A stretch of DNA of 40,238 bases. Source: Actinomadura soli. GTDB taxonomy: Bacteria; Actinomycetota; Actinomycetes; Streptosporangiales; Streptosporangiaceae. The notes beneath the pieces were generated by a model. The model was not told the DNA's origin, made no database searches, and saw only the letters and a program-made list of their open reading frames with translations. Of the stretch, positions 1-7,881 are shown one piece after another (position 1 is the stretch's first letter; each line of letters begins with the position of its first letter). The stretch spans positions 1 through 40,238 of the forward strand of contig NZ_VCKW01000050.1 of the NCBI RefSeq assembly GCF_005889715.1, read 5' to 3'. Position numbers and translations under genes: made by a program.

Positions 1-3
1 GGC

Positions 4-121
4 GTTCGGTGGTTTTGGCGAAGGGGAAACACCCGGTCCCATCCCGAACCCGGAAGTTAAGCTCTTCAGCGCCGATGGTACTGCATGGGAGACTGTGTGG
101 GAGAGTAGGACACCGCCGGAC
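4..121 (+). rRNA. rrf: 5S ribosomal RNA
   Basis: Conserved 5S blocks are visible: CCCGAACCCGGAAGTTAAG near the middle, GCGCCGATGGTACTGC after it, and GGGAGAGTAGGAC near the 3' end. The first ten bases (4-13) pair completely, with two G-U pairs, with 112-121, which forms the terminal helix I and sets both ends. Length is about 118 nt, normal for 5S. It is the last gene of an rRNA operon whose 16S and 23S genes lie before the window. Confidence 0.95.
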
Positions 122-133
122 ACATATCACACA

Positions 134-170
134 GAAAGGCCCCGCCGACACGGCGGGGCCTTTCTTATTT
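134..170 (+). terminator. Rho-independent terminator of the rRNA operon
   Basis: A perfect 14-bp stem (134-147 with 151-164) closes on a three-base loop and is followed by TTATTT. It lies 13 bases after the 5S rRNA. The stem also sits just beyond the stop codon of the minus-strand TPR gene (stop at 181-183), so it may act on both transcripts, although the U-run favours the plus strand. Confidence 0.9.
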
Positions 171-180
171 CTGTGGTAGG

Positions 181-675
181 TCAGTCTTTCAGAAGTGCTT
201 TCGCGTAGTTGGAAAGCGAACGGTTGTATCGCGGAAGGTGGCGTGACAGCGCTCCGAGGGCGAGCGAGGCCGCCTCTCGGTCTCGTCCGAGGTCGGTGAG
301 CGCGAGGGCCAGGAATGCGGTTACGGCGTCGTCGAGTTCGTCGGAGACCGCGTCGCGTTCCGCGGTGAGCAGTTCGACACTTTCCTTGGCCTGGCCGAGG
401 TTGCGAAGGGTGCTGGCGAACTGGATCGTCGCCTGGCGCCGTCGCGACCCCGTGAGGCCGGCGGCGAACGCCTCCCGGTAATGCGTCGCGGCCTCGGCCT
501 CGTTGCCGATCGAGTCGTGCGCCGACGCCAGTTCGTAATGGGCCACGGCGTCGTCGGCCGGACGTTCGTCGGTGAGTTCCTTGACCTTTGCGAGGAAGTC
601 CTCAGGCTCGTGGTCGTCGAAGCTGGCCCACAGGTCGGCGATGCGCTGTTCCCAGTCCGGCCCCGTGTTGATCAT
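181..675 (-). CDS. Tetratricopeptide-repeat protein
   Basis: A 164-residue soluble protein built of helical repeats. Two or three TPR-like units can be read: AVAHYELASAHDSIGNEAEA around residues 45-65, then ATIQFASTLRNLGQAKESVE around 82-101, then VTAFLALALTDLGRDREAA around 119-137. There is no signal peptide or membrane segment, so it is probably cytoplasmic and mediates protein-protein contacts; no enzymatic motif is seen. The start ATG (675-673) is preceded by TATCCT with six intervening bases, which suggests a leaderless mRNA rather than a ribosome binding site. It runs tail to tail against the 5S rRNA. The partner cannot be named from sequence. Confidence 0.85.
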   Translation of the reverse strand: MINTGPDWEQRIADLWASFDDHEPEDFLAKVKELTDERPADDAVAHYELASAHDSIGNEAEAATHYREAFAAGLTGSRRRQATIQFASTLRNLGQAKESVELLTAERDAVSDELDDAVTAFLALALTDLGRDREAASLALGALSRHLPRYNRSLSNYAKALLKD

Positions 676-681
676 TTATCC

Positions 682-687
682 AGGATA
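682..687 (-). promoter_or_regulatory. -10 box of a leaderless promoter for the TPR gene
   Basis: On the minus strand TATCCT is followed by six bases and then the ATG, so transcription would begin at or next to the start codon. No TTGACA-like -35 is seen at 16-18 bp. Confidence 0.5.
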
Positions 688-920
688 GGGCGGACGTGAC
701 GAGGTCCTGCCATCCTCCCGGTCACCGTGAGTCGGCGGGCTTCACAGCCGTGGTCGTAAGTCTCGATGGATGCCCGCTCGGCGTCCCCAGTGGGTGGCCT
801 CTTCAAGCCTGTAGGCGTGTCGATGCCGCCGACCTGCAAGATCGTCGTTATGTGGGGGTGCGACGCATGTGCACCGTGTGATGGGGGATTATTGGACCGT
901 TCGACTTGGGTCGAACCCAC

Positions 921-963
921 GGCCGCGCCGGTGCCAACCCACACACTTTGCACCGGCGCGGCC
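921..963 (-). terminator. Hairpin downstream of the MFS gene
   Basis: A perfect 14-bp inverted repeat (921-934 with 950-963) with a 15-base loop lies 18 bases after the MFS stop codon on the minus strand. There is no U-run on either side, so it would be a non-canonical actinomycete terminator or an mRNA 3' end stabiliser. The rest of the 676-981 gap shows no gene that I can support. Confidence 0.6.
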
Positions 964-981
964 ACGGTCATTTTGGAACGT

Positions 982-2223
982 TCAGATCGTTGTGCGTTGG
1001 GTCTCGGCTTCCGTCCGTCCGGGGACTGTGTCGGGTGCTGGCGCGGCGCGTCCGGCCAGGGCGAACAACGCCAGGGCGGCGATGGCGCAGGCGGCGGCCG
1101 CGACTGGGAGCGAACCCGAGCCGATGACGCCGAGCAGCCAGCCGCCGAGGCCCGCGCCCAGGGAGGCGCCGAGGTAGACGGCGCTGCTGACGAGTGCCAG
1201 CGCCTGGGGTCCCGCCTGGGCTCCGGCGAAGGCCAGGGCGCGCGCCTGGACCGGCGGCGGAACCGCCCACGCGGCGGCTGACCATACGACGAGGGGCAGG
1301 GCGACCAGCGCGACATGTGCCGGACGCAGCGTCCAGGACAGCGCCAGGCACGCCATAGCGGTGGTGAAGACGGTGACGGCGAGCGCGAATGTCCACGCTG
1401 GGCCGATGCGGTCGACCAGGGTGCCGCTGAGACGTGCCCCCGCGATGCCTGCGGCGCCGGCCAGTAGCAGGAGCCAGCCGAGCCCGGTTGAGTCCACGCC
1501 TGCCACGTCCGCGAGGAACGGGCCCAGGTAGGTCTGGAACAGCAGGTTGCCCAGGACCGCGACGACGGCGGCGAGCAGGACGAACAGCAACGTGGGGCGC
1601 GCGAGCGGGCGGAGCCGTTCCGCCAACCCGGCGGCGGGCGGGGGAGCGACGTCGGGCAGTGCGGCGAGCAGGAAGGCCAGGGCGGCGACGCCGAGGAGAC
1701 CGTTCGCCACGAACGTCGCCTGCCAGCCGAAGGCCGCGCCGATCCACGTCCCGGCCGGTACACCGGCGACGACCGCACCGGTCAGCCCCGCCATCACGGT
1801 GGCGAGGTCGCGGCCCTGGCGTCCGGGCGGGGCGAGCGCGGCGGTCACCGCGAACACCGTCGGGAGGACGACGGCGGCGGCGAGCGCGGCGAGCACCCGC
1901 AGCGCCATCAGCGCCGGATACGACGTGGCGAGCGGGACGGCGAGGTTCGCGGCGCAGAAGAGCAGCATCCCGCCTGCGAGCAGGCGGCGCCGCGGCCAGG
2001 ACGCGGTGGCCACCGCCGCGACGGGCGCGACGACGGCGCAGATGACGGAGAAGGCGGTCACGAGCTGCCCGGCGGCGGTCTCGGTGACCGAGAGGCCGCG
2101 CGCGATCGACGGGAGCACGCCCACGATCACGAAGTCGTCCGTCTGCAGGGTGAAGGCGGTCAGGGCCAGCGCGGCGAGCCGGAGCCCGCCGCCCGAGGGG
2201 CGTCGGAAGATGGGCATGGCCAT
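982..2223 (-). CDS. MFS transporter, multidrug/arabinose-efflux type
   Basis: A 413-residue integral membrane protein with about 12 hydrophobic helices, typical of the major facilitator superfamily. The loop after the second helix reads ASWPRRRLLAGGMLLF, matching the basic MFS motif A position, and GVLPSIARGLSVTETAAGQL matches the N-terminal stretch of AraJ/Bcr-type exporters. It probably exports a small toxic compound by proton antiport. The TetR gene lies divergent 58 bp away, the usual arrangement of an exporter and its repressor. The start is uncertain: ATG at 2223 or the second ATG at 2217, neither with a clear ribosome binding site; a TACCTT seven bases before the 2217 ATG would suit leaderless translation. 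The substrate is unknown. Confidence 0.88.
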   Translation of the reverse strand: MAMPIFRRPSGGGLRLAALALTAFTLQTDDFVIVGVLPSIARGLSVTETAAGQLVTAFSVICAVVAPVAAVATASWPRRRLLAGGMLLFCAANLAVPLATSYPALMALRVLAALAAAVVLPTVFAVTAALAPPGRQGRDLATVMAGLTGAVVAGVPAGTWIGAAFGWQATFVANGLLGVAALAFLLAALPDVAPPPAAGLAERLRPLARPTLLFVLLAAVVAVLGNLLFQTYLGPFLADVAGVDSTGLGWLLLLAGAAGIAGARLSGTLVDRIGPAWTFALAVTVFTTAMACLALSWTLRPAHVALVALPLVVWSAAAWAVPPPVQARALAFAGAQAGPQALALVSSAVYLGASLGAGLGGWLLGVIGSGSLPVAAAACAIAALALFALAGRAAPAPDTVPGRTEAETQRTTI

Positions 2224-2281
2224 TAAGGTAACACTTGTTTCCCTATAGGATGGACGTCCCCGGGACGAAGGAGACCCAGCC
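2224..2281. promoter_or_regulatory. Divergent MFS/TetR control region
   Basis: This 58-bp gap is the most AT-rich stretch of the neighbourhood and must hold both promoters. TATAGG at 2245-2250 could be a -10 for the TetR gene. AACACTTGTT (2230-2239) is a short dyad (AACA/TGTT) and a candidate TetR operator. GAAGGAG before 2275 is the TetR ribosome binding site. Confidence 0.4.
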
Positions 2282-2875
2282 GTGGCCAGGCCGCGCGATC
2301 CGCATCGCCGCACCGAGATCCTCGACGCGGTCCTCGACCACCTCGCCGAGCACGGGATGTCCGGGCTGTCGATGCGTCCCATCGCCCAGGCGCTCGGGCA
2401 GAGCACGCGCGTCCTCACCCACCACTTCGCCGACAAGGACGACCTTCTCGCCGCATTGCTGCAACGACTGGACGACGTCCAGCACGAGCAGCTTCGCGCC
2501 ACCGAGGGCTGGGACGACCTGGGGCGGGGCATCGGCGCCATCGTCCGCGACTCCTGGTATCGCCATCTCGCGCCCGAGAACGTCGCGCATACCCGGCTCG
2601 TCCGCGAGATCGAGGGGCTGGCGGCGGCCGGGCGGCTCGGCGACCGGGTCCCGAAGTTCCTGACGGACCGGGCCGAGTTCGTCGCCCGCGCGCTCGTCGC
2701 CCGCGGTCTCGACCCCGCGCAGGCCCGAGTCAAGGCCACCTACCTCAACGGCGCCTACTCCGGACTGCAGACCGACATCCTCACCACGGGCGACCGGGAA
2801 CGCGTCGAAACCGCGCTCGACGAACTGTGCCTCCTGGCCGACTCCTGGACGGAGAACGCCGCCCGGACGGTCTAG
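2282..2875 (+). CDS. TetR-family transcriptional regulator
   Basis: A 197-residue regulator. The N-terminal helix-turn-helix covers about residues 10-55, with LSMRPIAQALGQSTRVLTHH as the DNA-reading core and HHFADKDDLLAALL as the family signature that follows. The remaining helices form a ligand-binding and dimerisation domain whose ligand cannot be predicted. It starts at GTG 2282 after a good GAAGGAG. The adjacent divergent MFS gene is its most likely target: in such pairs the repressor leaves the shared operator when the exported drug binds. It may also repress itself. Confidence 0.92.
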   Translation: MARPRDPHRRTEILDAVLDHLAEHGMSGLSMRPIAQALGQSTRVLTHHFADKDDLLAALLQRLDDVQHEQLRATEGWDDLGRGIGAIVRDSWYRHLAPENVAHTRLVREIEGLAAAGRLGDRVPKFLTDRAEFVARALVARGLDPAQARVKATYLNGAYSGLQTDILTTGDRERVETALDELCLLADSWTENAARTV

Positions 2876-2919
2876 CGTCGTCCGGTGCACGTGATCGACG
2901 CAGGGGCGTGCGGCATGCT

Positions 2920-3414
2920 GTGATCGTGCGACTCGTTGGGCTGCCGCCGTCTGTTCTCGCGGCGCTTTCGCGGGGCGACCTGGTGGGTGCCGGGTCTCTC
3001 CTCGGACATGAACTGCCCGGGTACTTCGCCGGTCCCGAGTTGAGGCATGTCTGGCGGCTGCGACTTGACCAATTGACGTCCGACCCCGCCAGCGCACCAT
3101 GGAGCATCCACCTGGCGATGGCCGGGGCTGTGGCCGTCGGCCATGGCGGATTTCACGGACGGCCGGATGCTACTGGCACCGTGGAGGTCGGGTACTCCGT
3201 GGATCCCGCCTACCGGCGGCGCGGCCACGGCAAGGCGATACTCCGTGAACTGCTGCGCCGGGCCGGTGCCGAGCCAGGGGTCAGCAGAGTGCGGGCGACC
3301 ATCGACCGTGGGAACCTCGCGTCGCTCGCCTCCATCGGCGGTCTCGGCTTCGTGCGGGTGGCCGAGCGAGGCCGCGAGCTTGTCTTCGAAGCCTCTTTGG
3401 ACGATCTCGGCTAG
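2920..3414 (+). CDS. GNAT-family N-acetyltransferase
   Basis: About 164 residues with the GNAT fold. The acetyl-CoA pyrophosphate loop is clear in EVGYSVDPAYRRRGHGKAIL (R-x-x-G-x-G), followed by a helix and by the NLASLASIGGLGF stretch that matches the C-terminal N-x-x-S-x-x-x-x-x-x-x-G-F signature. It transfers an acetyl group from acetyl-CoA to an unknown amine. The start is uncertain: GTG at 2908, 2920 or 2926. 2920 was chosen because AGGGG at 2902-2906 lies upstream. It follows the TetR gene on the same strand by 44 bp. Its TAG stop overlaps the stop codon of the convergent broken kinase gene inside one CTAG. Confidence 0.82.
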   Translation: MIVRLVGLPPSVLAALSRGDLVGAGSLLGHELPGYFAGPELRHVWRLRLDQLTSDPASAPWSIHLAMAGAVAVGHGGFHGRPDATGTVEVGYSVDPAYRRRGHGKAILRELLRRAGAEPGVSRVRATIDRGNLASLASIGGLGFVRVAERGRELVFEASLDDLG

Positions 3415-3925
3415 GGGCAGAGGGGGAGGCGTTGGTCGGTCCAGGCGGTATGGCGTTCGCGGAGGTCTTCGGCGGTCAGGTCCGTTCGGCCCAGGTCGTG
3501 GTAGTTGGGCGGCCAGGTCTCGACCGCGTGGTGGGAGTTGGTGAGGGCGAACACGTCCCAGAGCGGGAGGTCGAGGATGGGTCGGCCTGCCGCGTTCTGG
3601 TAGGCGTTCGTGAACGTCTCGACTGTGCGCGGGCCGTGGAGCAGGACCAGGTCGAGGCGGCACCAGCCGACGTCGAAGCCGCGTGGTGCGCGGGAGGCGC
3701 CCGGCCAGTCGATGACGCCGGTGAGGGCTCCGTCGTCCCACAGGACGTTTCCTGACCAGAAGTCGTAGTGGGTGAGGACCTGCTCGGCCTCGGCGAGGCG
3801 GTGGCCGTGGGCCGTCAGCGTGTCGCCGCCGGGCGCGGTGGCAGACGGCGGACTACCCGCACGGGCTCACCGGCTGCACGTGCGGCCCATGTGAGCGCTT
3901 CGCCGGGAGGAGACGACTCGATCAT
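3411..3925 (-). pseudogene. Aminoglycoside phosphotransferase (APH)-family kinase remnant, internally deleted and frameshifted
   Basis: The minus strand carries two pieces of one APH/choline-kinase-type gene in different frames. Residues 1-29 from ATG 3925 end at RVVRRLP, the usual beginning of the N-lobe, and the frame then hits a stop near 3815. From about 3839 another frame encodes 142 residues that include the kinase catalytic loop THYDFWSGNVLWDDG and the metal-binding GVIDWPGA, and it runs to TAG at 3413. The joined length is about 171 residues against roughly 290 for intact relatives. The missing part covers most of the N-lobe and the start of the C-lobe, including the nucleotide-binding lysine. 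A deletion of about 120 codons with a frame change explains this better than a single sequencing error. It should be inactive. Confidence 0.8.
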
Positions 3926-4063
3926 TGGCCCATGATGCGCGCGATGGGGCGACGCCGCGAATTCGGGCGTTTGCCCAGGCGCCGCTGTGCTGGGGGAGGG
4001 CGAGCGGGGGGCGCTTTCGTCTTGGTTCGCTCCGAGTTTGCCGGGTGTCCGTCCAGGACGACG

Positions 4064-4076
4064 TAGGCTGCTCGGA
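4064..4076 (+). promoter_or_regulatory. -10 box of a leaderless promoter for murA-like gene
   Basis: TAGGCT at 4064-4069 is followed by six bases and then ATG 4076. TTGCCG at 4038-4043 is a possible -35 but the 20-bp spacer is long. There is no ribosome binding site, which supports a leaderless mRNA. Confidence 0.45.
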
Positions 4077-5377
4077 TGGCTGAGAAGTTGTGGCAGATCG
4101 AGCCGTCCGGGCCGCTGCGCGGGGACGTGACCGTGCGGGGCGCCAAGAACGCGGTCAGCAAGCACATGGTCGCGGCCATGCTGGCGGACGGTCCGAGCAC
4201 GATCGGCAACGCGCCGGACGTCGGCGAGGTCGGCATCACGGCGGGGATGCTGGAGCACGTCGGGATGGCCGTGGAGCGGTCGGGCGGGGACGTCGTCGTC
4301 GTGCCGGGGCCGGTGTCGGACCCGAGCGTGGGGAAGGCGTTCACCGGGTTGAACCGCATCCCGATCCTGATGCTGGGGCCGCTGCTGCACCGGGCGGGCG
4401 AGTCGTTCGTGCCGCTGGTCGGGGGCGACCCGATCGGGCGGCGGCCGGTCGACTTCCACGTGGACGCGCTGCGGGCGTTCGGGGCCGAGGTGACGATCGA
4501 GTCCGACGGGATCCACGCGCGGGCGTCGCGGCTGGTGGGGACGCGGATCGAGCTGCCGTATCCGAGCGTCGGCGCCACGGAGACGGTGCTCCTGGCGGCC
4601 GTGCGGGCCGAAGGGAAGACCGTCATCCGGAACGCGGCGACCGAGCCCGAGATCATCGAGCTGGCGCTGTTCCTGCAGCGGATGGGGGCGCGGATCTCGT
4701 TCGCGCCCGACCGGCGGATCGTGGTCGAGGGCGTCGAGCGGCTGACCGGGGCGCAGACGCGCCTCGCGGGCGACCGGATCGAGGCGTTCTCCTACCTGGT
4801 GGCGGGCCTGGTCACCCGGGGCGAGGTGCGGGTGCACGGATGCCCGCAGGACCGGCTCGTCACGGCGATCACGACGCTGACCAGGATGGGCGCCGAGTTC
4901 GAGATCACGGACGAGTGGATCATGGCGTCGGCGCCGGACGGGCTGAGCCCCGCCGCCGTGCAGACCGACACCCATCCCGGTTTCGCGACGGACTGGCAGA
5001 CGCCCCTCATGGTGCTGTTCACCCAGGCGGACGGCATGTCGGTGCTGCATGAGACCGTCTACGAGAACCGGCTGGCCTACGTTCCCGCGCTGCAGGGCAT
5101 GGGCGCCGAGATCGAGGTCTACGACACCTGCCTGGGCGGTCCCGCCTGCCGCTACCACGACACGGCGGCGCTCCATTCGGCCGTGGTGCGCGGGGTCACC
5201 AAGCTCCGGGGCGGGGACGTGACCATGCCCGACATCCGGGCCGGGTTCTCGGCCGTGCTGGCCGCGGCGGTCGCGGAGGGCCCGTCCACGCTGCGGGGCG
5301 TGCACCACATCGAGCGCGGCTACCACCGGCCGGTGGAGCAGTTCCGGGCGCTGGGCCTCGCGCTGCGCGCAGGCTAG
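4076..5377 (+). CDS. murA: UDP-N-acetylglucosamine 1-carboxyvinyltransferase (MurA family) with Asp at the catalytic Cys position
   Basis: 433 residues, the full MurA/EPSP-synthase-fold length. MurA transfers enolpyruvate from phosphoenolpyruvate to UDP-GlcNAc, the first committed step of peptidoglycan synthesis in the cytoplasm. RGAKNAVSKHM at residues 21-31 gives the catalytic Lys24/Asn25 pair. The active-site loop reads VGGDPIGRRPVDFHV: Asp118 stands where E. coli has Cys115, the residue alkylated by fosfomycin, and Arg123 matches Arg120. The late motif HPGFATDWQTP retains the catalytic Asp. The HPGFATDWQ variant suggests the second actinobacterial MurA paralogue rather than the housekeeping copy; that is inference. 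Its TAG overlaps the stop of the convergent next gene within CTAG. Confidence 0.93.
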   Translation: MAEKLWQIEPSGPLRGDVTVRGAKNAVSKHMVAAMLADGPSTIGNAPDVGEVGITAGMLEHVGMAVERSGGDVVVVPGPVSDPSVGKAFTGLNRIPILMLGPLLHRAGESFVPLVGGDPIGRRPVDFHVDALRAFGAEVTIESDGIHARASRLVGTRIELPYPSVGATETVLLAAVRAEGKTVIRNAATEPEIIELALFLQRMGARISFAPDRRIVVEGVERLTGAQTRLAGDRIEAFSYLVAGLVTRGEVRVHGCPQDRLVTAITTLTRMGAEFEITDEWIMASAPDGLSPAAVQTDTHPGFATDWQTPLMVLFTQADGMSVLHETVYENRLAYVPALQGMGAEIEVYDTCLGGPACRYHDTAALHSAVVRGVTKLRGGDVTMPDIRAGFSAVLAAAVAEGPSTLRGVHHIERGYHRPVEQFRALGLALRAG

Positions 5378-5946
5378 CCGTCAGCGCCGCCAGGCGGTGG
5401 CTGGTCGCCAGCCGGGGGCCGGACGGTCGCGGTTGGGTGCGGCCAGGTGAAGGTGAGCGCGCCGCCGATCGGGAGGTCGTGCCAGAGCGGGGCGAGCTCG
5501 TCCAGGCGGTTCAGGATCCGGTCGACGGTGGGGGCGTCCTCGGGCGGGAGCGTCCTGCCGTTGGCCCAGACGGGGGTGGCGGCGCCGGCGCGGCGGCGCC
5601 AGGCGACGTCGCATATGCCCGCGAAGTACTCGGACGTGGCCATGTCGCCGCGGTCGGCCTTGCCCAGCGACGCTTCGCGCTTCCTCAGCTTGCGCTGCGC
5701 CCGGGCCCGCTTGCGCGGGTCGCCCGGGGTCTCGGCCGTCTCGGTGAAGCCGCCACCGCCCGCCGCGGCGCGTCCGAAGACGCCGGACGAGAGGCCGAGC
5801 TCGGCCTCGGTCAGGTAGTGGACGAGGTCGTGCGGGATGTTCTCGTCGAAACCGGGCGCGGGGTCCATCCGGCGCGGATGCCCGCCGGGCAGGGTGATCA
5901 CGGTCGCGTACCGGCGCTGACCTGTGCGTTCGAAGGCGACCTCCAT
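5374..5946 (-). CDS. Hypothetical protein
   Basis: 190 residues, no family recognised with confidence. The N-terminal third is a compact beta-rich segment, with FERTGQRRYATVITLPGGH followed by a helical PHDLVHYLTEAELGLSSG stretch. A Gly-rich linker leads to a strongly basic helix (KRARAQRKLRKREASLGKA) around residues 95-113. The C-terminal part holds ILNRLDELAPLWHDLPIGG, then a strand, and a Pro-rich tail. No signal peptide or membrane segment. The start at ATG 5946 is chosen because conservation-like composition begins there; an upstream ATG at 6006 in frame is possible. It converges on the MurA gene with overlapping stops and diverges from the next gene. Confidence 0.7.
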   Translation of the reverse strand: MEVAFERTGQRRYATVITLPGGHPRRMDPAPGFDENIPHDLVHYLTEAELGLSSGVFGRAAAGGGGFTETAETPGDPRKRARAQRKLRKREASLGKADRGDMATSEYFAGICDVAWRRRAGAATPVWANGRTLPPEDAPTVDRILNRLDELAPLWHDLPIGGALTFTWPHPTATVRPPAGDQPPPGGADG

Positions 5947-6139
5947 GCCGCCAGGGTAGGCCGTGCCGTTCGTCCGGCGCATTCCGTTTTCCGGCCCGCC
6001 CGCCACGGTGGCCGATCATCTCCGGGGGGACGCCGACGCGCGGGCGGTGCTGCGTGATCCCCGTTCCGAGAGCCGTTCCTTACCTGGTGATGGCCGAAAG
6101 CTACAAGACGGACGGGGAGGCGGCGGTCACGCTGGAGTC

Positions 6140-7018
6140 ATGGACCTGGACAAGGCATCCGACTTCATGGCCACGCACGCGCGCACGCTCGACCGCCGCC
6201 GGTTCGAGCTGCTGACGGGCGACGGCGACCGCGACGCGCTGCTGGCCGCCCTGAACGCCTACCGCAACCCGGACGGCGGCTACGGGCACGGCCTCGAACC
6301 CGATCTGCGGTCGCGGACGAGCCAGCCCGGCCCCGCCCTGCACGCGTTCGAGGTCTTCGCGGAACTCGCCCCGGACACGGCCCCGGAGGCGGTCGCGCTC
6401 TGCGACTGGCTGGAGTCGGTGACGCTCCCGGACGGCGGCGTGCCGTTCGGGCTGCACGTCCCCGATCCCGCGGGCTGCGCGCCGTTCTGGGCGGGTGCCG
6501 ATCCGGAGACGTCCTCCCTGCAGATCACGGCTGTCGTGGCGGCGATGGCGCAGCGCGTCGCCGTCCATGACAAGGCCGTCGCCGAGCATCCGTGGCTCGA
6601 CCGCGCCACCCGCTACTGCCTCGACAGCGTCCGGGCCAAGGAACGGGCCGAGGACGAGCTGCACGCGCTGGAGCTCGCGTTCGCGCTGTGGCTGGCCGAC
6701 GCCGTCCGCGACACCGAGGTCATCGGCCTGCTCGGGAAGCACATCCCGGACAGCGGGCTCGTCCACGTCCAGGGCGGACTGGAGGACGAGATGATGCGGC
6801 CGCTCGACTTCGCCCCCTTCCCGGATCGGCTCGCCCGCGCGCTGTTCGCCCCGGAGGTCGTGGCCGCCGAGCTGCGGCGGCTGGTCGAGCGGCAGCAGGA
6901 CGACGGCGGCTGGCGGGTCGACTTCGCGAGCTACTCGCCCGCCGCCGACTTGGAATGGCGCGGCTACGCCACCGTCGGCGCAGTGGCGATTCTGACAGGC
7001 GAATCCGGACCGTCCTGA
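6140..7018 (+). CDS. Alpha/alpha-toroid protein, prenyltransferase/squalene-cyclase-repeat-like
   Basis: A 292-residue soluble protein of regularly spaced helices. Two motifs resemble the QW/terpenoid-cyclase repeat: YRNPDGGYGHGLEPDLR near residue 42 and RQQDDGGWRVDFASY near residue 253, each at the end of a helical hairpin. The DxDD acid motif of type II terpene cyclases and the zinc ligands of protein prenyltransferases are not seen, so a catalytic role should not be assumed. The ATG at 6140 was preferred to the longer frame because the upstream part has atypical composition. It precedes the GntR gene by 24 bp on the same strand but shares no obvious theme with it. Confidence 0.75.
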   Translation: MDLDKASDFMATHARTLDRRRFELLTGDGDRDALLAALNAYRNPDGGYGHGLEPDLRSRTSQPGPALHAFEVFAELAPDTAPEAVALCDWLESVTLPDGGVPFGLHVPDPAGCAPFWAGADPETSSLQITAVVAAMAQRVAVHDKAVAEHPWLDRATRYCLDSVRAKERAEDELHALELAFALWLADAVRDTEVIGLLGKHIPDSGLVHVQGGLEDEMMRPLDFAPFPDRLARALFAPEVVAAELRRLVERQQDDGGWRVDFASYSPAADLEWRGYATVGAVAILTGESGPS

Positions 7019-7042
7019 CCGGCGATCGGATATGCATGAAGG

Positions 7043-7780
7043 GTGATCGATCCCTCCGCGCCTTCGCCCAAGTACATGCAGCTCCGCGCCATCCTGCTCC
7101 ACATGATCGAACAGGAGCGGCTGCCGGTGGACGCGCCCGTCCCGTCCGAGCGCGAGCTGTGCCGGCGGTTCGGGGTGTCGCGGATGACCGTCCGGCAGGC
7201 CGTCGACCTGCTCGTCGCCGAGGACCGGCTCCGCCGCATCCCCGGCAAGGGCATGTTCGTGGCCCGTCCCAAGGTGCAGATGCCGAAGGAGCTGGTGTCG
7301 TTCACCGAGGACATGCGCGCCCGCGGGATGGAGCCGGCGTCCCGCGACCTCGAGACCCGGACGATCGCGGCGGACGCGCGCCTGGCCGGGTACTTCGGCG
7401 CCTCCCCGGGGATCGCCGTGCACGTCCTGGAGCGGCTGCGGCTGGCCGACGGGGAGCCGATGGCGGTGGAGCGCGCGCACATCCCGGCGTCCCTCGCGCC
7501 CGACCTGTTCGAGCGCCGCGCGCCGGAGTCGTCGCTGTTCGCGGTGCTGGAGAGCGAGTTCGGGATCTTCATGGACGCGGGGGAGCAGACCATCGAGGCG
7601 GGCCCCGCGGACGCCCGCCAGGCCGGGCTGCTCGGCATCAGGCCGGGCGAGACCGTGTTCCTCCTACGGCAGCGGACGTTCAGCCGCGGGACCTGCGCCG
7701 AGGTCGCCTTCGCCACGTACCGGGCCGACCGGTACCGCATCCACCTCGGCCTGGAGACCTCGCGCCACGCCGCGCCCTAG
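7043..7780 (+). CDS. GntR/HutC-family transcriptional regulator (UTRA domain)
   Basis: 245 residues. The N-terminal winged helix covers about residues 10-76, with the family signature VPSERELCRRFGVSRMTVRQ and the wing RRIPGKGMFVARP. A UTRA ligand-binding domain follows (about 95-235), ending in the usual EVAFATYRADRYRIHL. HutC-type UTRA proteins bind small organic acids or sugars and release DNA on binding. It starts at GTG 7043. It is encoded just upstream of the acyl-CoA ligase, hydroxylase and hydratase genes on the same strand, so it is the likely regulator of that set; the inducer is unknown. Confidence 0.92.
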   Translation: MIDPSAPSPKYMQLRAILLHMIEQERLPVDAPVPSERELCRRFGVSRMTVRQAVDLLVAEDRLRRIPGKGMFVARPKVQMPKELVSFTEDMRARGMEPASRDLETRTIAADARLAGYFGASPGIAVHVLERLRLADGEPMAVERAHIPASLAPDLFERRAPESSLFAVLESEFGIFMDAGEQTIEAGPADARQAGLLGIRPGETVFLLRQRTFSRGTCAEVAFATYRADRYRIHLGLETSRHAAP

Positions 7781-7781
7781 C

Positions 7782-7801
7782 CGGACGCTCGCCGGCGTCC
7801 G
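7782..7801 (+). terminator. Hairpin directly after the GntR gene
   Basis: CGGACGC and GCGTCCG form a 7-bp dyad with a six-base spacer, two bases after the GntR stop codon. There is no U-run. It could be a weak terminator, an attenuator, or a DNA operator in front of the ligase gene. Confidence 0.4.
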
Positions 7802-7881
7802 CGTGCCATCCTTGGGACGCAGGTCACATCCCATGCCGAGGGTGCCGCTGCAGGCCTCGGCCGACGGCTGTGGAGGCTCCC

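Noticed and set aside
890..965. tRNA-like stretch around GGGTCGAACCCAC
   Set aside because: The cloverleaf cannot be completed: no acceptor stem or anticodon arm. The sequence is explained by the 14-bp hairpin.
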